Shown here in pieces: positions 1 to 8,702 of a stretch of DNA of 64,000 bases. The notes under the pieces were generated by a model. That model worked only from the letters and a program-made list of their open reading frames with translations. It did not search any database and had not been told where the DNA came from. Location of the stretch: assembly GCA_965247295.1 (NCBI GenBank), contig CBDFGQ010000008.1, positions 806,001 to 870,000 of the forward strand, read 5' to 3'. The DNA comes from CBDFGQ01 sp965247295. Its GTDB lineage: Bacteria; Chloroflexota; Dehalococcoidia; Lucifugimonadales; JAGWBF01. The number at the start of each line of letters is the position of its first letter. Position 1 is the first letter of the stretch. The position numbers and the translations under genes were made by a program.

Positions 1-167
1 GGCACCTGCTGCACCGGAAAGAAACGCGCTGGCCGGGCTACTACTATCGGGCCGACTACCCCCAGCTGGACGATACCAACTGGAGGGTGTTCGTCAACTC
101 CAGGTACCAGCCAGACACGGGGCGGTGGGACATCTTTACAAAGCCGTACCGCCAGGTGATACTATAG
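1..167 (+). CDS. C-terminal end of adenylylsulfate/fumarate-reductase-type flavoprotein (partial)
   Basis: Only the last 54 codons lie in the window, read from base 3 to the TAG at 165-167. The peptide is rich in aromatic residues and contains RWPGYYYRADYP, followed by LDDTNWRVFVNSRYQ and a DTGRWDIFTKPY segment. This pattern resembles the C-terminus of AprA-like adenylylsulfate reductase alpha subunits and related FAD fumarate/succinate reductase flavoproteins. The catalytic domain lies upstream and cannot be inspected, so the substrate is open. The assignment rests on recalled C-terminal motifs. An AprA homologue would fit a sulfur-oxidising or sulfite-handling marine bacterium. Confidence 0.55.
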   Translation, partial: HLLHRKETRWPGYYYRADYPQLDDTNWRVFVNSRYQPDTGRWDIFTKPYRQVIL

Positions 168-340
168 GGTCGGCCAACCTCCTCCGACATTTTTGCCTCG
201 GAAGGCCAGGCGGTTGTGCTATGCAACCCAAAACCGGCTGGACTATACTGGCAACCGGTGATCTGACCATGGTCCTCAACCCCCTGACCGGGGAGCTAGG
301 GCCCCTGAAATCCAGATGGAGTGGTTGCGCGTAGACTTCA

Positions 341-955
341 TTGGATGGGACTAGCGTCTCCGGTAATAGAGAGGCGTGGGTGCTTAACTACGACGCCCTC
401 CGGGACGAGCAGCTCATTACACTGATCGCGGACGGAGAAAAGGACGCCCTGGAGGCTTACTATAACCGCCACGCCTCCTCCGTGTTTTCGTTGGCGAGGT
501 ACATGCTGAGGGAGCACAGTCTAGCCCAGGAAGTGACTCAGGACATATTCCTAAACCTTTGGCTCAAGGCTTCTAGCTACAATCCCACGCGGGGTGCTCC
601 CAAAGCGTGGTTTATGAGCATAGCCCACCACCGGATAATAGACGTGTTGAGGGCACGCAGACGCAGTTCACAGTCCACGGACCAGGTCGCCCACGAGCTG
701 CTGGACCTACAGCCTAGCAACCAGGTGGGCACTGAAGAGCAGGCTCACCGGAATCTGGAGCGAGAACGGCTGCTGAATATCATGGCAAGTCTCCCGAAAG
801 AGCAGCGGGAAGTGGTTGTCCTGGCGTACTTTGAAGGCTACACACAGTCTGAGATTGCCGCTAAATTGGACCAGCCGCTGGGTACGGTGAAGACGAGGGT
901 CCGCCTGGCGTTGCAAAAGCTGCGGGCCATGGTAAAGGACAGGGAGGTAGGCTAA
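341..955 (+). CDS. ECF-type RNA polymerase sigma factor
   Basis: 204 residues, the usual size of an extracytoplasmic-function sigma-70 factor. Sigma region 2 occupies about residues 33-105 (ALEAYYNRHASSVFSLARY, then the DIFLNLW and AWFMSIAHHRIID segments that contact the -10 element). Region 4 is about 145-195, with LPKEQREVVVLAYFEGYTQ and the GTVKTRVRLALQKL recognition helix. No other start is possible upstream because a TAG lies in frame at 332, so the start is TTG at 341 or a later codon. The gene ends 3 bases before the anti-sigma gene, so the two are co-transcribed and the factor is presumably held inactive by its neighbour. SigK/RskA-like pairs usually respond to envelope or oxidative stress; the regulon here cannot be read from sequence. 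Confidence 0.92.
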   Translation: MDGTSVSGNREAWVLNYDALRDEQLITLIADGEKDALEAYYNRHASSVFSLARYMLREHSLAQEVTQDIFLNLWLKASSYNPTRGAPKAWFMSIAHHRIIDVLRARRRSSQSTDQVAHELLDLQPSNQVGTEEQAHRNLERERLLNIMASLPKEQREVVVLAYFEGYTQSEIAAKLDQPLGTVKTRVRLALQKLRAMVKDREVG

Positions 956-958
956 CAC

Positions 959-1879
959 TTGGACTGTAAGGAAGTTGAAAATCTACTCGCCGCTTACGCG
1001 CTCAACGCCCTGAGCGCCGACGAGGAGGCCCTGGTAGAGGAGCACCTGGACACCTGTCCATGGTGCCCGGCGCTGCTGAGGGAGGACGCGCAGGTGGCCT
1101 CCGTCTTGGCTCAGGCGACGGAGACCGTCGAACCGCCCCCAGGACTCAAAGCCAGCACTATGAAGGCTGTGGAGAGACAGCGGCCCCGACGGTCGAGGCC
1201 AAGACAACCGGCTCTCACCGGGTTTCGGCTCGCCCTGACCGCCGCGTCTTCAATCGCGGTTCTCCTTGTAGCCGCGGGCATCGGCACCATCCTTTACCTG
1301 TCCAATCAGATAGGTGACCTTCAGCAACAGAACTCCAACCTGTCGGACCAGGTCACCCAGCTGGATGGTGCCATACAACGGGAGAATCTCCAGCTAGCCT
1401 CTCAGGTCACACAGCTAGAGGCCTACCTGCAACAGGAGAACGTTCAGCTCGCCTCTCAGATCTCGCAGCTCACTGAGACAGATGAGAAGCTGTTGGGTAT
1501 GGTCAAGGAGCAGCGCTCCTTGACCTACGTAATGGCCTCGCCGGACAAACTCATGCTATCCCTTGAAGGAGCGGAAGGGGCGTCCCAACCCCAGGGTGTT
1601 TTGATGGTGGACGCGCCCGCCGGGACCGCGATTCTCATGACCAAGGGCCTGGAGCCTTCGTCAGAGGATATGGCGTATCGCGTTTGGCTCAGGAAGAATG
1701 GCCAGCCGATCACAGTAGGAAGCCTGTCGGTGGATGAGCACGGCTGGGGTGTGCTCCCCCTCTGGCCACAGCAGCCCATTACCCTTTTCCAGCAGGTATG
1801 GGTGACCCTGGAGCCTGCCGAAGGGGGCCCTACTCCCACTAGCCGGCCTGTTCTGTGGGGCAGCATCATGCCTCGATAG
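959..1879 (+). CDS. RskA-like membrane anti-sigma factor
   Basis: 306 residues from a TTG start preceded by GGGAGG. The N-terminal cytoplasmic part has a zinc-binding anti-sigma motif, Cys3 and His29-x3-Cys33-x2-Cys36. One membrane segment spans about residues 91-114. Outside it runs a glutamine-rich coiled coil (about 118-180) containing two 18-residue repeats of the form QVTQL...EN.QLAS. The C-terminal part (about 190-306) resembles the extracellular anti-sigma-K factor RskA domain. In such pairs regulated proteolysis of the anti-sigma factor frees the sigma factor. The start is 3 bases after the sigma stop, so translation is probably coupled. The coiled-coil spacer is longer than I would expect for the family. 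Confidence 0.88.
   Translation: MDCKEVENLLAAYALNALSADEEALVEEHLDTCPWCPALLREDAQVASVLAQATETVEPPPGLKASTMKAVERQRPRRSRPRQPALTGFRLALTAASSIAVLLVAAGIGTILYLSNQIGDLQQQNSNLSDQVTQLDGAIQRENLQLASQVTQLEAYLQQENVQLASQISQLTETDEKLLGMVKEQRSLTYVMASPDKLMLSLEGAEGASQPQGVLMVDAPAGTAILMTKGLEPSSEDMAYRVWLRKNGQPITVGSLSVDEHGWGVLPLWPQQPITLFQQVWVTLEPAEGGPTPTSRPVLWGSIMPR
1349..1471 (+). repeat. 54-bp in-frame tandem repeat in anti-sigma gene
   Basis: Two imperfect 54-base units (1349-1402 and 1403-1456) and a partial third (1457-1471) encode an 18-residue coiled-coil period beginning Gln-Val-Thr-Gln-Leu. The units differ at several positions, so the duplication is not very recent. Confidence 0.75.
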
Positions 1880-2304
1880 CCCCGCCAAGCCCTGGCCCCG
1901 CTGAATCTCTCGTCTCAACGAGATGGCCACCGGGGCCCCAGATGCACTCCTCCAACCTCAATGCATGGGCAAGTAGCTATCCCCATCGGCGGGTACTCCG
2001 ACAATAGGACCAACGCTGGTGTCATTCTGTGGCCGCCTGAGGCGGGGGAGTTAGAAATTTAGTGAGAACCCGCTCTCTTCCAGACCCTTCGCTGAGTTTC
2101 TCCTGAGCGAGGCGTAGATTCTTCACTTCGTTCGGAATGACAAGAGCGAAGGGCTCCCAGCCTGCGCTGAGTACAACGAAGGGGTAGCAGGGGAAAACTC
2201 GCTCATCGGGCTGGATGAACGTCTCAGCAAAAGGCCTGGGGCGCACCGACGGTGATGGCCGATATTTAGCCGGCCAAATTGGAGGAGGCGCCGCCGTCCC
2301 GTAG
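1880..2304. other. Intergenic region between convergent operons; hairpin and dispersed repeat-like sequence
   Basis: No gene is visible. A hairpin at 1894-1937 (GGCCCCG pairing with CGGGGCC, inner stem CTCGT/ACGAG) follows the anti-sigma gene but has no T-run, so it is a weak terminator candidate. About 2075-2190 carries short related motifs such as CTTCGCTGAG, CTTCACTTCGTTCGGAATGA and GAGCGAAGGG. These resemble dispersed repetitive elements common between genes of this kind of genome. Copy number cannot be judged from one window. Confidence 0.5.
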
Positions 2305-4620
2305 CTAGCTTTTGCCTTCCTTATCCCACAGGGCCTTGAGAATGTTGCCAGGGGACATGGGTAGCACATCCATCCTGACGCCCACGGCGTGGTAAATGGC
2401 GTTGGCCATGGCAGCCATAGGAGGCACGATGGGGATCTCACCCACTCCCCTGACGCCATAGGGATGGCCGGGGTTGGCCACCTCCACGATCACCGTGTCT
2501 ATCATGGGCAGATCAAGGCTGGTGGGCATGCGGTAGTCGAGGAAGCTGGAGTTGGCCATTTCGCCCTTGTCGTCGAAGAAGTACTCCTCGTTCAGGGCCC
2601 AGCCGATACCCTGTACCACACCTCCCTGCATCTGCCCCTCAACGTAGCTGGGGTGGATGGCCTTCCCGGCGTCCTGAAGTGCGGTGTAACGAAGGACCTC
2701 AACCTTGCCGGTCTCTGTGTCGACCTCCACGTCAACCACGTGCACCGCGAAGGCCCCTCCCACTCCTCGGGGGTCCACATTGCCACGGCCCACAATTGGG
2801 CCTCCTGTCGAATTCAACATCCCCGCCAGCTCCTTGAAGGTGAACCGCAACTCGGGGTCTGACCGGTGCGAAATACTCCCATCCGAGAAGACCACGTCAT
2901 CGGCGGACACATCCCATATCCGGGCGGCCCGCGCTATCATCTGGCGACTCACATCTTGGGCGGCCTCATGGCAAGCCCATCCGGTCTTGAAGGCGACGCT
3001 GCTGCCCCCGGTCATGGACGTATAGCCCACCGAGTCCGTGTCTCCCACCACCGGACGCACGTCCTCGGCGGAGATGCCCAGCACCTCCGCAAGCTGCATC
3101 GCCACCGCGGCCCTGGAGCCTCCTATGTCCGGCGATCCCTCCACCAGGCTGACGGTGCCGTCGGAGTTGACGCTGGCCGTGGCACTGGAAGGGCCGGTGC
3201 CGTTGAACCAGAAGCCGCTGGCCACGCCCCGGCCCCGATTGGGACCATCAAGGGGGGCCGAATAGTGTTGGTGCTCCTTAGCTGCCTGGACCGTCTCCAG
3301 ATACCCTATTCGGGGAAACCTGGGGCCAGCGACCCTTCGGGTGCCCTCCTTGGCGCCGTTGAGCAGCCTGAAGTCCAGCGGGTCCATGCCTAACTCGTCG
3401 CACACTTCGTCGATTACCGTCTCAAAGGCGAAGGCGGCGGCGGGTGCGCCGGGGGCTCGGTAAGCGGCGGTCTTGGGCTTATTGCACACCACATCGTAGC
3501 CCTCGACACGCCCATTAGAAATCTCATAGGGGCCCAGGATACACTGGGCGCCGGCGCTGACGGGCGAGCCTGGGTAGGCGCCCGCCTCGTAGGCCAGAAC
3601 GGCTTCCGCCGCCGTGATCTTCCCCTCTTTGTTGGCCCCCAGTTTCACCCTCATGTAGCCGCCGGAGGTGGGGCCCGTACCCTCGAACACCTCCGAACGG
3701 CTCATGGACAGCGTGACCGGACGGCCCGTCTTCCGGGAGAGGATGGCGGCAACGGGCTCCAGATATACCAGGGTCTTGCCACCAAACCCGCCGCCGATCT
3801 CCATGGGGATTACCGTGACCTTGGACACGGGGACGCCAACTATGTTGGCCGTCTGCTCCCTCACCGTGAAGTGGCCCTGGCTGCTGCACCATATTGTGAG
3901 ATTTCCGTCGGCGTTCCAGGAGGCTGTGGCGCTGTGGGGCTCTATATACCCCTGGTGGACCGAAGCCGTACGGAACTCCCGCTCCACAATGACCTCGGCC
4001 TCCGTGAATCCCTGTTCCAGGTCTCCAGCCTCTAACACGAAGTGATTGGCGATATTGCTGCCCGGTCCGTCGTGGTCCTCGGACCGCAGTCCACCCGGCC
4101 GGATGTTGAGGTTCGTTAGGTTCTCCAGCTGCTCGTGCAGTACCGGAGCCTCATCCTTCATGGCATCCAGCACGTTGACCACCGCGGGCAACACCTCGTA
4201 CTCAACATCTATCAAGGACAGGGCTTCCTCGGCGATATGGGAGTCGGTAGCAGCTACAGCTGCCACGGCGTGTCCCTTGTAAAGCGCCTTGTCGGCCGCC
4301 AGACAGTTGTTGCTCAGGAATTTCGGATTAGTCATGGCACCCTCGCCGAGGTCTACGACCTTCCCCGAGGGCTGGGGGAACTCGGCCGATGTCACCACAC
4401 ACTTTACTCCCTCAAGTGCCAGCGCCCGGCTAGGGTCGATCGACTTTATCCGGGCGTGGGCGTGGGGGCTTCGAAGGACCCTGCCATGGAGCAGTCCGGG
4501 CATGGAGATGTCGGCGCCATACCGGGCCCGGCCCGTTACTTTGTCAGTCCCATCATGGCGAATTGGCCTGGCTCCCACCACGTTGTATTCTTGGGTGGAC
4601 AGAACTACGTTGGAAGCCAT
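2305..4620 (-). CDS. Xanthine dehydrogenase-family molybdenum-binding subunit
   Basis: 771 residues; large subunit of a molybdenum hydroxylase that inserts oxygen from water into an aromatic or aldehyde substrate. It has the molybdopterin motif GGGFGGK at about 276-282, AYRAPGAP at about 386-393, and the catalytic glutamate in GVGE (about E728). The AYRAPG signature resembles xanthine or nicotinate dehydrogenases and is not the AYxCSFR of form I CO dehydrogenase or the AYRGAGR of form II, so a CO dehydrogenase is unlikely. The ATG at 4620 overlaps the TGA of the iron-sulfur subunit (ATGA), which fixes the start. The substrate cannot be predicted. It would work as a complex with the two following minus-strand genes, passing electrons Mo to 2Fe-2S to FAD. 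Confidence 0.93.
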   Translation of the reverse strand: MASNVVLSTQEYNVVGARPIRHDGTDKVTGRARYGADISMPGLLHGRVLRSPHAHARIKSIDPSRALALEGVKCVVTSAEFPQPSGKVVDLGEGAMTNPKFLSNNCLAADKALYKGHAVAAVAATDSHIAEEALSLIDVEYEVLPAVVNVLDAMKDEAPVLHEQLENLTNLNIRPGGLRSEDHDGPGSNIANHFVLEAGDLEQGFTEAEVIVEREFRTASVHQGYIEPHSATASWNADGNLTIWCSSQGHFTVREQTANIVGVPVSKVTVIPMEIGGGFGGKTLVYLEPVAAILSRKTGRPVTLSMSRSEVFEGTGPTSGGYMRVKLGANKEGKITAAEAVLAYEAGAYPGSPVSAGAQCILGPYEISNGRVEGYDVVCNKPKTAAYRAPGAPAAAFAFETVIDEVCDELGMDPLDFRLLNGAKEGTRRVAGPRFPRIGYLETVQAAKEHQHYSAPLDGPNRGRGVASGFWFNGTGPSSATASVNSDGTVSLVEGSPDIGGSRAAVAMQLAEVLGISAEDVRPVVGDTDSVGYTSMTGGSSVAFKTGWACHEAAQDVSRQMIARAARIWDVSADDVVFSDGSISHRSDPELRFTFKELAGMLNSTGGPIVGRGNVDPRGVGGAFAVHVVDVEVDTETGKVEVLRYTALQDAGKAIHPSYVEGQMQGGVVQGIGWALNEEYFFDDKGEMANSSFLDYRMPTSLDLPMIDTVIVEVANPGHPYGVRGVGEIPIVPPMAAMANAIYHAVGVRMDVLPMSPGNILKALWDKEGKS

Positions 4621-5102
4621 CAGGTCTTCACCTCCATCTTCGTGGCGGCATCCAGGACTGCCCTGACAATCTTGTCGTAGCCGGTACAGCGACACAGGTT
4701 GCCGGCCAGCCAGTGTCGAACGCGATGTTCCGACGGGTCCGGCTCCCGGTCCAGCAGCTCCTTGGAGGCAATGATGAACCCGGGGGTACATATCCCGCAC
4801 TGGAGGGCCGCGTTCTCCAGGTAGCTCTGCTGTACCGGATGAAGCCCTCTGGCGTCCGCGATGCCTTCGATGGTGGTGATCTCTTTACCCTGGGCCTCTA
4901 CACCAAGCACCAGGCACGAGTCCACGATGCGCCCGTCGAAGCGCACGGTGCAGGCCCCGCAGTTACCGTCGTTGCAGCCCTCCTTGGTCCCCGTGAGGGA
5001 AAGCACGTCCCTCAGGACCTCAAGAAGGCTCTGGCGGGGCTCGCAGAGGAATTCGACCTCCTCACCGTTAATGCGGGATTGCACGTGTACCTTCCTGGGC
5101 AT
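4620..5102 (-). CDS. Xanthine dehydrogenase-family [2Fe-2S] iron-sulfur subunit
   Basis: 160 residues, the typical length of the small subunit. The plant-ferredoxin-like N-terminal domain binds one cluster through Cys43, Cys48, Cys51 and Cys63 (GCNDGNCGACTV). The C-terminal helical domain binds the second through Cys102, Cys105 (CGICTPG), Cys137 and Cys139 (CRCTGY). All eight ligands are present. It carries electrons from the molybdenum site to FAD. It lies 4 bases after the FAD subunit gene and overlaps the large subunit gene by 4 bases, so the three are one operon. Confidence 0.96.
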   Translation of the reverse strand: MPRKVHVQSRINGEEVEFLCEPRQSLLEVLRDVLSLTGTKEGCNDGNCGACTVRFDGRIVDSCLVLGVEAQGKEITTIEGIADARGLHPVQQSYLENAALQCGICTPGFIIASKELLDREPDPSEHRVRHWLAGNLCRCTGYDKIVRAVLDAATKMEVKT

Positions 5103-5106
5103 TTCT

Positions 5107-5982
5107 TTATGCCTCCTTTGCTCTTTTTATGGCTTCTCGCAGTGTCCTGCGAGTCAAGACTCCCACCAGGTGCTTGCGCTGGGGGATGGTGCCCCTCATG
5201 TCGCTGATGGGACGGGCCGCGGCGATAGCCGCCTGGGCCGCCTCCTCTATGGCATCGTCGCTTATCTCCCGGCCGGCCAGAGCTGCCCCGGCCTCCTCCA
5301 CATAGAGGGGCGTCGGCGCCACCGACGCCAGGGCGATGCGGGCGGAGACGAAGGACTTGCGCTCCGGATCCAGCACCACCGAAGAGCCCACGCCGACGAC
5401 GGCTATGTCCATCTCGTTCCTAGGTATAAACCGGAGATAATGGGCGCCGGAGCGCTCCACCGGTGGCGGCATCCGTAGAGATACCAGGAACTCCCCGTCC
5501 GCCATGATATTCTGTCCTGGGGCCGTGCAGAAACTCTGTACAGGCACTTCCCTGGTGCCCTTGGGGCCGGCAACCACGCACGTGGCCCCAAGCACGATAA
5601 GGGGCGGGATCGCATCGGCGCTGGGTGCGGCGTTGCACAGGTTGCCCCCTACGGTGGCCCTTCCCTGAATCTGAATTCCCCCTATCATGGCCGCGGCGTC
5701 TATGAGGCCCGGATACATCCTGCAAACCTTCTCGTCCTCGTAAATACGGTGGCAGGGAACGGCGGCGCCCAGATGCAGCCCATCTTTTGGGTCGCAAGAA
5801 AGGACGTTAGCCTCGGGGACCTCTTTCACGTCCACCAGGAGGTCCACCACACGGCGGCCACTTCTCATCTGGACCAGGATGTCCGTACCTCCCGCCAAGA
5901 GCCTGGCCCGGTCGCCCTTTCCCGCAAGGAGGCCAACGGCCTCACCAACGCTTTGGGCCACCACGTACTCAAAATCCTTCAA
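5107..5982 (-). CDS. Xanthine dehydrogenase-family FAD-binding subunit
   Basis: 291 residues, normal for the medium subunit. The FAD-binding motif LAGGTDI is at about residues 29-35, and the second flavin motif, RATVGGNLCNAAPSAD, at about 108-123. The CO-dehydrogenase-flavoprotein C-terminal domain follows. It is the first gene of the operon, about 90 bases downstream of a near-consensus promoter at 6078-6106. The gene order FAD - FeS - Mo is common for nicotinate/xanthine-type enzymes. Confidence 0.94.
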   Translation of the reverse strand: MKDFEYVVAQSVGEAVGLLAGKGDRARLLAGGTDILVQMRSGRRVVDLLVDVKEVPEANVLSCDPKDGLHLGAAVPCHRIYEDEKVCRMYPGLIDAAAMIGGIQIQGRATVGGNLCNAAPSADAIPPLIVLGATCVVAGPKGTREVPVQSFCTAPGQNIMADGEFLVSLRMPPPVERSGAHYLRFIPRNEMDIAVVGVGSSVVLDPERKSFVSARIALASVAPTPLYVEEAGAALAGREISDDAIEEAAQAAIAAARPISDMRGTIPQRKHLVGVLTRRTLREAIKRAKEA

Positions 5983-6077
5983 GTCTCACCTCCCGCCTTG
6001 GAAAGTAGAGGATGAACACACTACCCCGCGCTCCCGCACCGCACTCGTGAGGTTCACCCTGGAAAACTCTACATGGC

Positions 6078-6106
6078 ATGATATAGGCTTCCCACCACCG
6101 TGTCAA
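6078..6106 (-). promoter_or_regulatory. Sigma-70 promoter of the molybdenum hydroxylase operon
   Basis: On the minus strand TTGACA (6101-6106), a 17-base spacer and TATCAT (6078-6083). Six of six and five of six consensus matches lie about 95 bases before the first gene. Confidence 0.8.
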
Positions 6107-6258
6107 TTTGTAGCGTGGCGGTGGACGGCGGCAACTGGTACGGGCGACGGCAGCCAATGGTTGCCGCAAGAGGAGGGTCAAATCCCAGGTGTCTGTGAGC
6201 GGGTCACGGGTCCGGGGACTTCCAGCGGGTATACCTACAGCGGAGGCCTGCGATGGTG

Positions 6259-7635
6259 TCATGGCGTGCTCTGCTCATAGGCATGGGCCACGTTCAGGAC
6301 CATCTCTTCCTGGAAGGGCCTACCGCCTATCTGCAACCCTATTGGCAGGTCCTCGGACGTGAACCCGCAGCAGATGCTCAGGGCCGGCATACTGGCCAGA
6401 CTGAAGGCGGGTGTGAGCAGCCAGGGCAGGCGGTTCGCCGCCTCCTTGCCATCTATGATGGGATCGGGCTCCACCGGCTGGGCAGGCACTCCGGCCGTCG
6501 GCAGCACCAACACGTCCACGCGCTCCAGCGCCTCCAGCACCTGCTGACGCAAGAGGGACCTCAGCTTCTGGGCTTTATAGAATGTCTGGGCCGGAAGCAG
6601 GCTCCCCACGAGATACCCGATGCGATTGTCGTGCCCGATCTCCCCTCGCCGGTACCTCACCAGCTCCCTGTAGGTCGCGGGAGCCTCTACCCTGAGGCCC
6701 CCCGATATCGCGCCGGCGTGAGCGGTAAGGGGGAGGGAAACCTCCTCAACCGACGCCCCCAGCTCGCTCAGCACTTCGGTGGCCGCGACCACGGCGTCTC
6801 GGGTCTCCGGCTCCACCACGTCCGCGTACAACAGTTCCTTGACCACACCCACCCTGACATCCCTAACGTTGGCGTCCAGTGCCTTCTGATAATCTGGGAC
6901 TGGTCGGTCCCAGGTGTACGGGTCCTTGGGGTCATACCCGGCGATGGCCTGCAGGGTCATGGCGCAGTCCGCCACGGTCCGGGAAATGGGGCCAACGGCG
7001 TCCATGGACCACACGCCCCGCATAAGCCCGTACCGGCTCACCCTGCCCCACGAGGGCCTAAGCCCCACCAATCCACACCACGGCGCAGGAAACCGTATAG
7101 AGCCCCCCGTGTCCTCACCAAGGGACGTGGCGCACAGAAAGGCGGCGGTGGCCGCGCCCGAGCCGCTGCTTGAACCGCCGGTGTAACGCTCCAGGTCCCA
7201 GGGATTGCGCGCGGAGCCGAACTGATGGGAAAACCCGGTGGTGGCAAACTCAGTCATGTTTAGCTTGCCCAGGATTACGGCTCCAGATTCCTTGAGCCTC
7301 GTTACTACGGTGGCATCCTCGTCCGGGACGAACTCGGAGAAGATGGGTGAACCGCCGGTGGTCCGGATTCCACTGGTGCGCATCTGGTCTTTCACGGCCA
7401 CGGGAATGCCGTGCATGGGGCCGCGGTACTCACCCCGCGCCACGGCCAGCTCCGCCTCTCGAGCGGCCTCTAGGGCCTCATCGCGGCAGACCGTGATATA
7501 AGAATTCAGCTTCCCATCCATGAGCTGGATGCGTTCCAGGTAGGCCTCCACCGCCTCTACTGGCGAGACTTGCCTGCTCTCGATGAGTTGGGAAAGTTCG
7601 GAGGCGGAAAGGAAGGGAATGCTCTCTCTGTCCAT
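6259..7635 (-). CDS. Amidase signature family enzyme (GatA-like)
   Basis: 458 residues from the ATG at 7635, chosen because homology to amidases begins just after it; a longer reading to 7794 has no family similarity. The amidase triad is visible: Lys82 (VAVKD), the cis-Ser in GGSSSGSG (about 153-160) and the nucleophile in DTGGSIR (Ser179). The family hydrolyses amides or, as GatA, transamidates Glu-tRNA(Gln). No gatB or gatC is adjacent, and the glycine-rich loop reads GGSSSGS instead of the usual GGSSGGS. I therefore favour a stand-alone amidase over a true GatA. Its location behind the ribosomal superoperon could be incidental. Confidence 0.85.
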   Translation of the reverse strand: MDRESIPFLSASELSQLIESRQVSPVEAVEAYLERIQLMDGKLNSYITVCRDEALEAAREAELAVARGEYRGPMHGIPVAVKDQMRTSGIRTTGGSPIFSEFVPDEDATVVTRLKESGAVILGKLNMTEFATTGFSHQFGSARNPWDLERYTGGSSSGSGAATAAFLCATSLGEDTGGSIRFPAPWCGLVGLRPSWGRVSRYGLMRGVWSMDAVGPISRTVADCAMTLQAIAGYDPKDPYTWDRPVPDYQKALDANVRDVRVGVVKELLYADVVEPETRDAVVAATEVLSELGASVEEVSLPLTAHAGAISGGLRVEAPATYRELVRYRRGEIGHDNRIGYLVGSLLPAQTFYKAQKLRSLLRQQVLEALERVDVLVLPTAGVPAQPVEPDPIIDGKEAANRLPWLLTPAFSLASMPALSICCGFTSEDLPIGLQIGGRPFQEEMVLNVAHAYEQSTP

Positions 7636-7808
7636 GACAACCCCCTGGCGGCCCAATCTGTGCCGCGCTCCTGCGTCTGGGGCGGAATTGTCACCGATCG
7701 CTGGTCCAGCCCCCGTGTAGGCACGTCGATGTTCCATGTCAGCCCGCGGTGGAAAGCAATTCGGCTCACCGGAGAGGAGGGCGGCCAGCTTCATTGAGGG
7801 ATTGTCTG

Positions 7809-8240
7809 CTATCGCTTGGTATACTGGGGAGCGCGGCGTGCCCGTTTCAGGCCGTACTTCTTACTCTCTTTGATTCTGGCGTCCCTTGTCAGGAGGCCAT
7901 GCTTGCGGAGGGCCTGCTTTAGATTTTCATCGTAGACCACCAGCGCCCGGGAGATACCATGCCGCACCGCTTGGGACTGGGCCGACACACCTCCTCCCTG
8001 CACCTGAGCGACAACCCGGAACCTATCCAGCGAATCCGTTACTTTTAGGGGTTCTTGGACGGCCGCCTGCCATGGGAACCATGGGAACGCCTCTTCCATT
8101 GGCTTTCCATTGACCTGGATATGGCTGGGCAGCCCCGGGTCCACGGAACCCACGTTGAGGTACAGTCTCACCTTGGCGATGGCCGTCTTCCGCTTGCCAG
8201 TTCCGTAGTAGTACTGCTCCTGAGTAGTTTCCTCAACCAA
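7809..8240 (-). CDS. rpsI: 30S ribosomal protein S9
   Basis: 143 residues from a TTG start behind GGGAGG. The N-terminal GTGKRKTAIA and the C-terminal RRAPQYTKR tail, which reaches the P-site tRNA, are both intact. It is the last ribosomal gene of the superoperon, 8 bases after rplM, the standard L13-S9 pair. Confidence 0.97.
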   Translation of the reverse strand: MVEETTQEQYYYGTGKRKTAIAKVRLYLNVGSVDPGLPSHIQVNGKPMEEAFPWFPWQAAVQEPLKVTDSLDRFRVVAQVQGGGVSAQSQAVRHGISRALVVYDENLKQALRKHGLLTRDARIKESKKYGLKRARRAPQYTKR

Positions 8241-8248
8241 CTGAGTCG

Positions 8249-8689
8249 TTACCTCCCTTCGCCATCCACACTTGAGTCAGCCTGGCCCGAGGCAACCTGG
8301 CCCTCGTGGGGGTGTGAATCCCCGCTGTAGATCCTCAACCGTTTGAGCATGTCTTTGCCTCGCTTGGTCTTGGGCAACATACCCTTGACCGCCAGCTGCA
8401 CCACCCGTGTGGGGCGTGTTTCCATCATATCTCGGAGTTTAAAGGTCCTCAAGTTCCCTACGTACCCGCTGTGTCTGTAGTAGGTCTTCTGGATCAGCTT
8501 TTTACCCGTAACCCTTATCTTGGAGGCATTTACCACCACCACGTAGTCCCCAGTAAGGATGTGGGCTGTGTAGATTGGCTTGTCTTTACCTTGCAGTGTC
8601 CTGGAGATACGCGAGGCGAGCCTGCCCAGCGTCTGGCCTGTGGCGTCTACCACGAGCCACTCGGCCTTGACATCCGCCAGCTTCGCCAT
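8249..8689 (-). CDS. rplM: 50S ribosomal protein L13
   Basis: 146 residues starting at ATG 8689; the family core (WLVVDATGQTLGRLAS) follows directly. The reading upstream of this ATG overlaps truA and has no similarity. VKGMLPK and the YSGDSHPHE end are typical; about 15 extra residues follow. The start lies 13 bases after the truA stop, without a strong Shine-Dalgarno sequence. Confidence 0.96.
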   Translation of the reverse strand: MAKLADVKAEWLVVDATGQTLGRLASRISRTLQGKDKPIYTAHILTGDYVVVVNASKIRVTGKKLIQKTYYRHSGYVGNLRTFKLRDMMETRPTRVVQLAVKGMLPKTKRGKDMLKRLRIYSGDSHPHEGQVASGQADSSVDGEGR

Positions 8690-8702
8690 ATATGTCTTAG
8701 AC

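Noticed and set aside
125..334. 69-codon frame before the sigma factor
   Set aside because: Overlaps the flavoprotein tail and has no recognisable content or ribosome-binding site.
2305..4620. CO dehydrogenase large subunit (coxL)
   Set aside because: The active-site loop reads AYRAPGAP, matching neither form I nor form II CoxL signatures.
6259..7635. True glutamyl-tRNA amidotransferase subunit A
   Set aside because: No gatB/gatC nearby and an altered glycine-rich loop; kept as a generic amidase.
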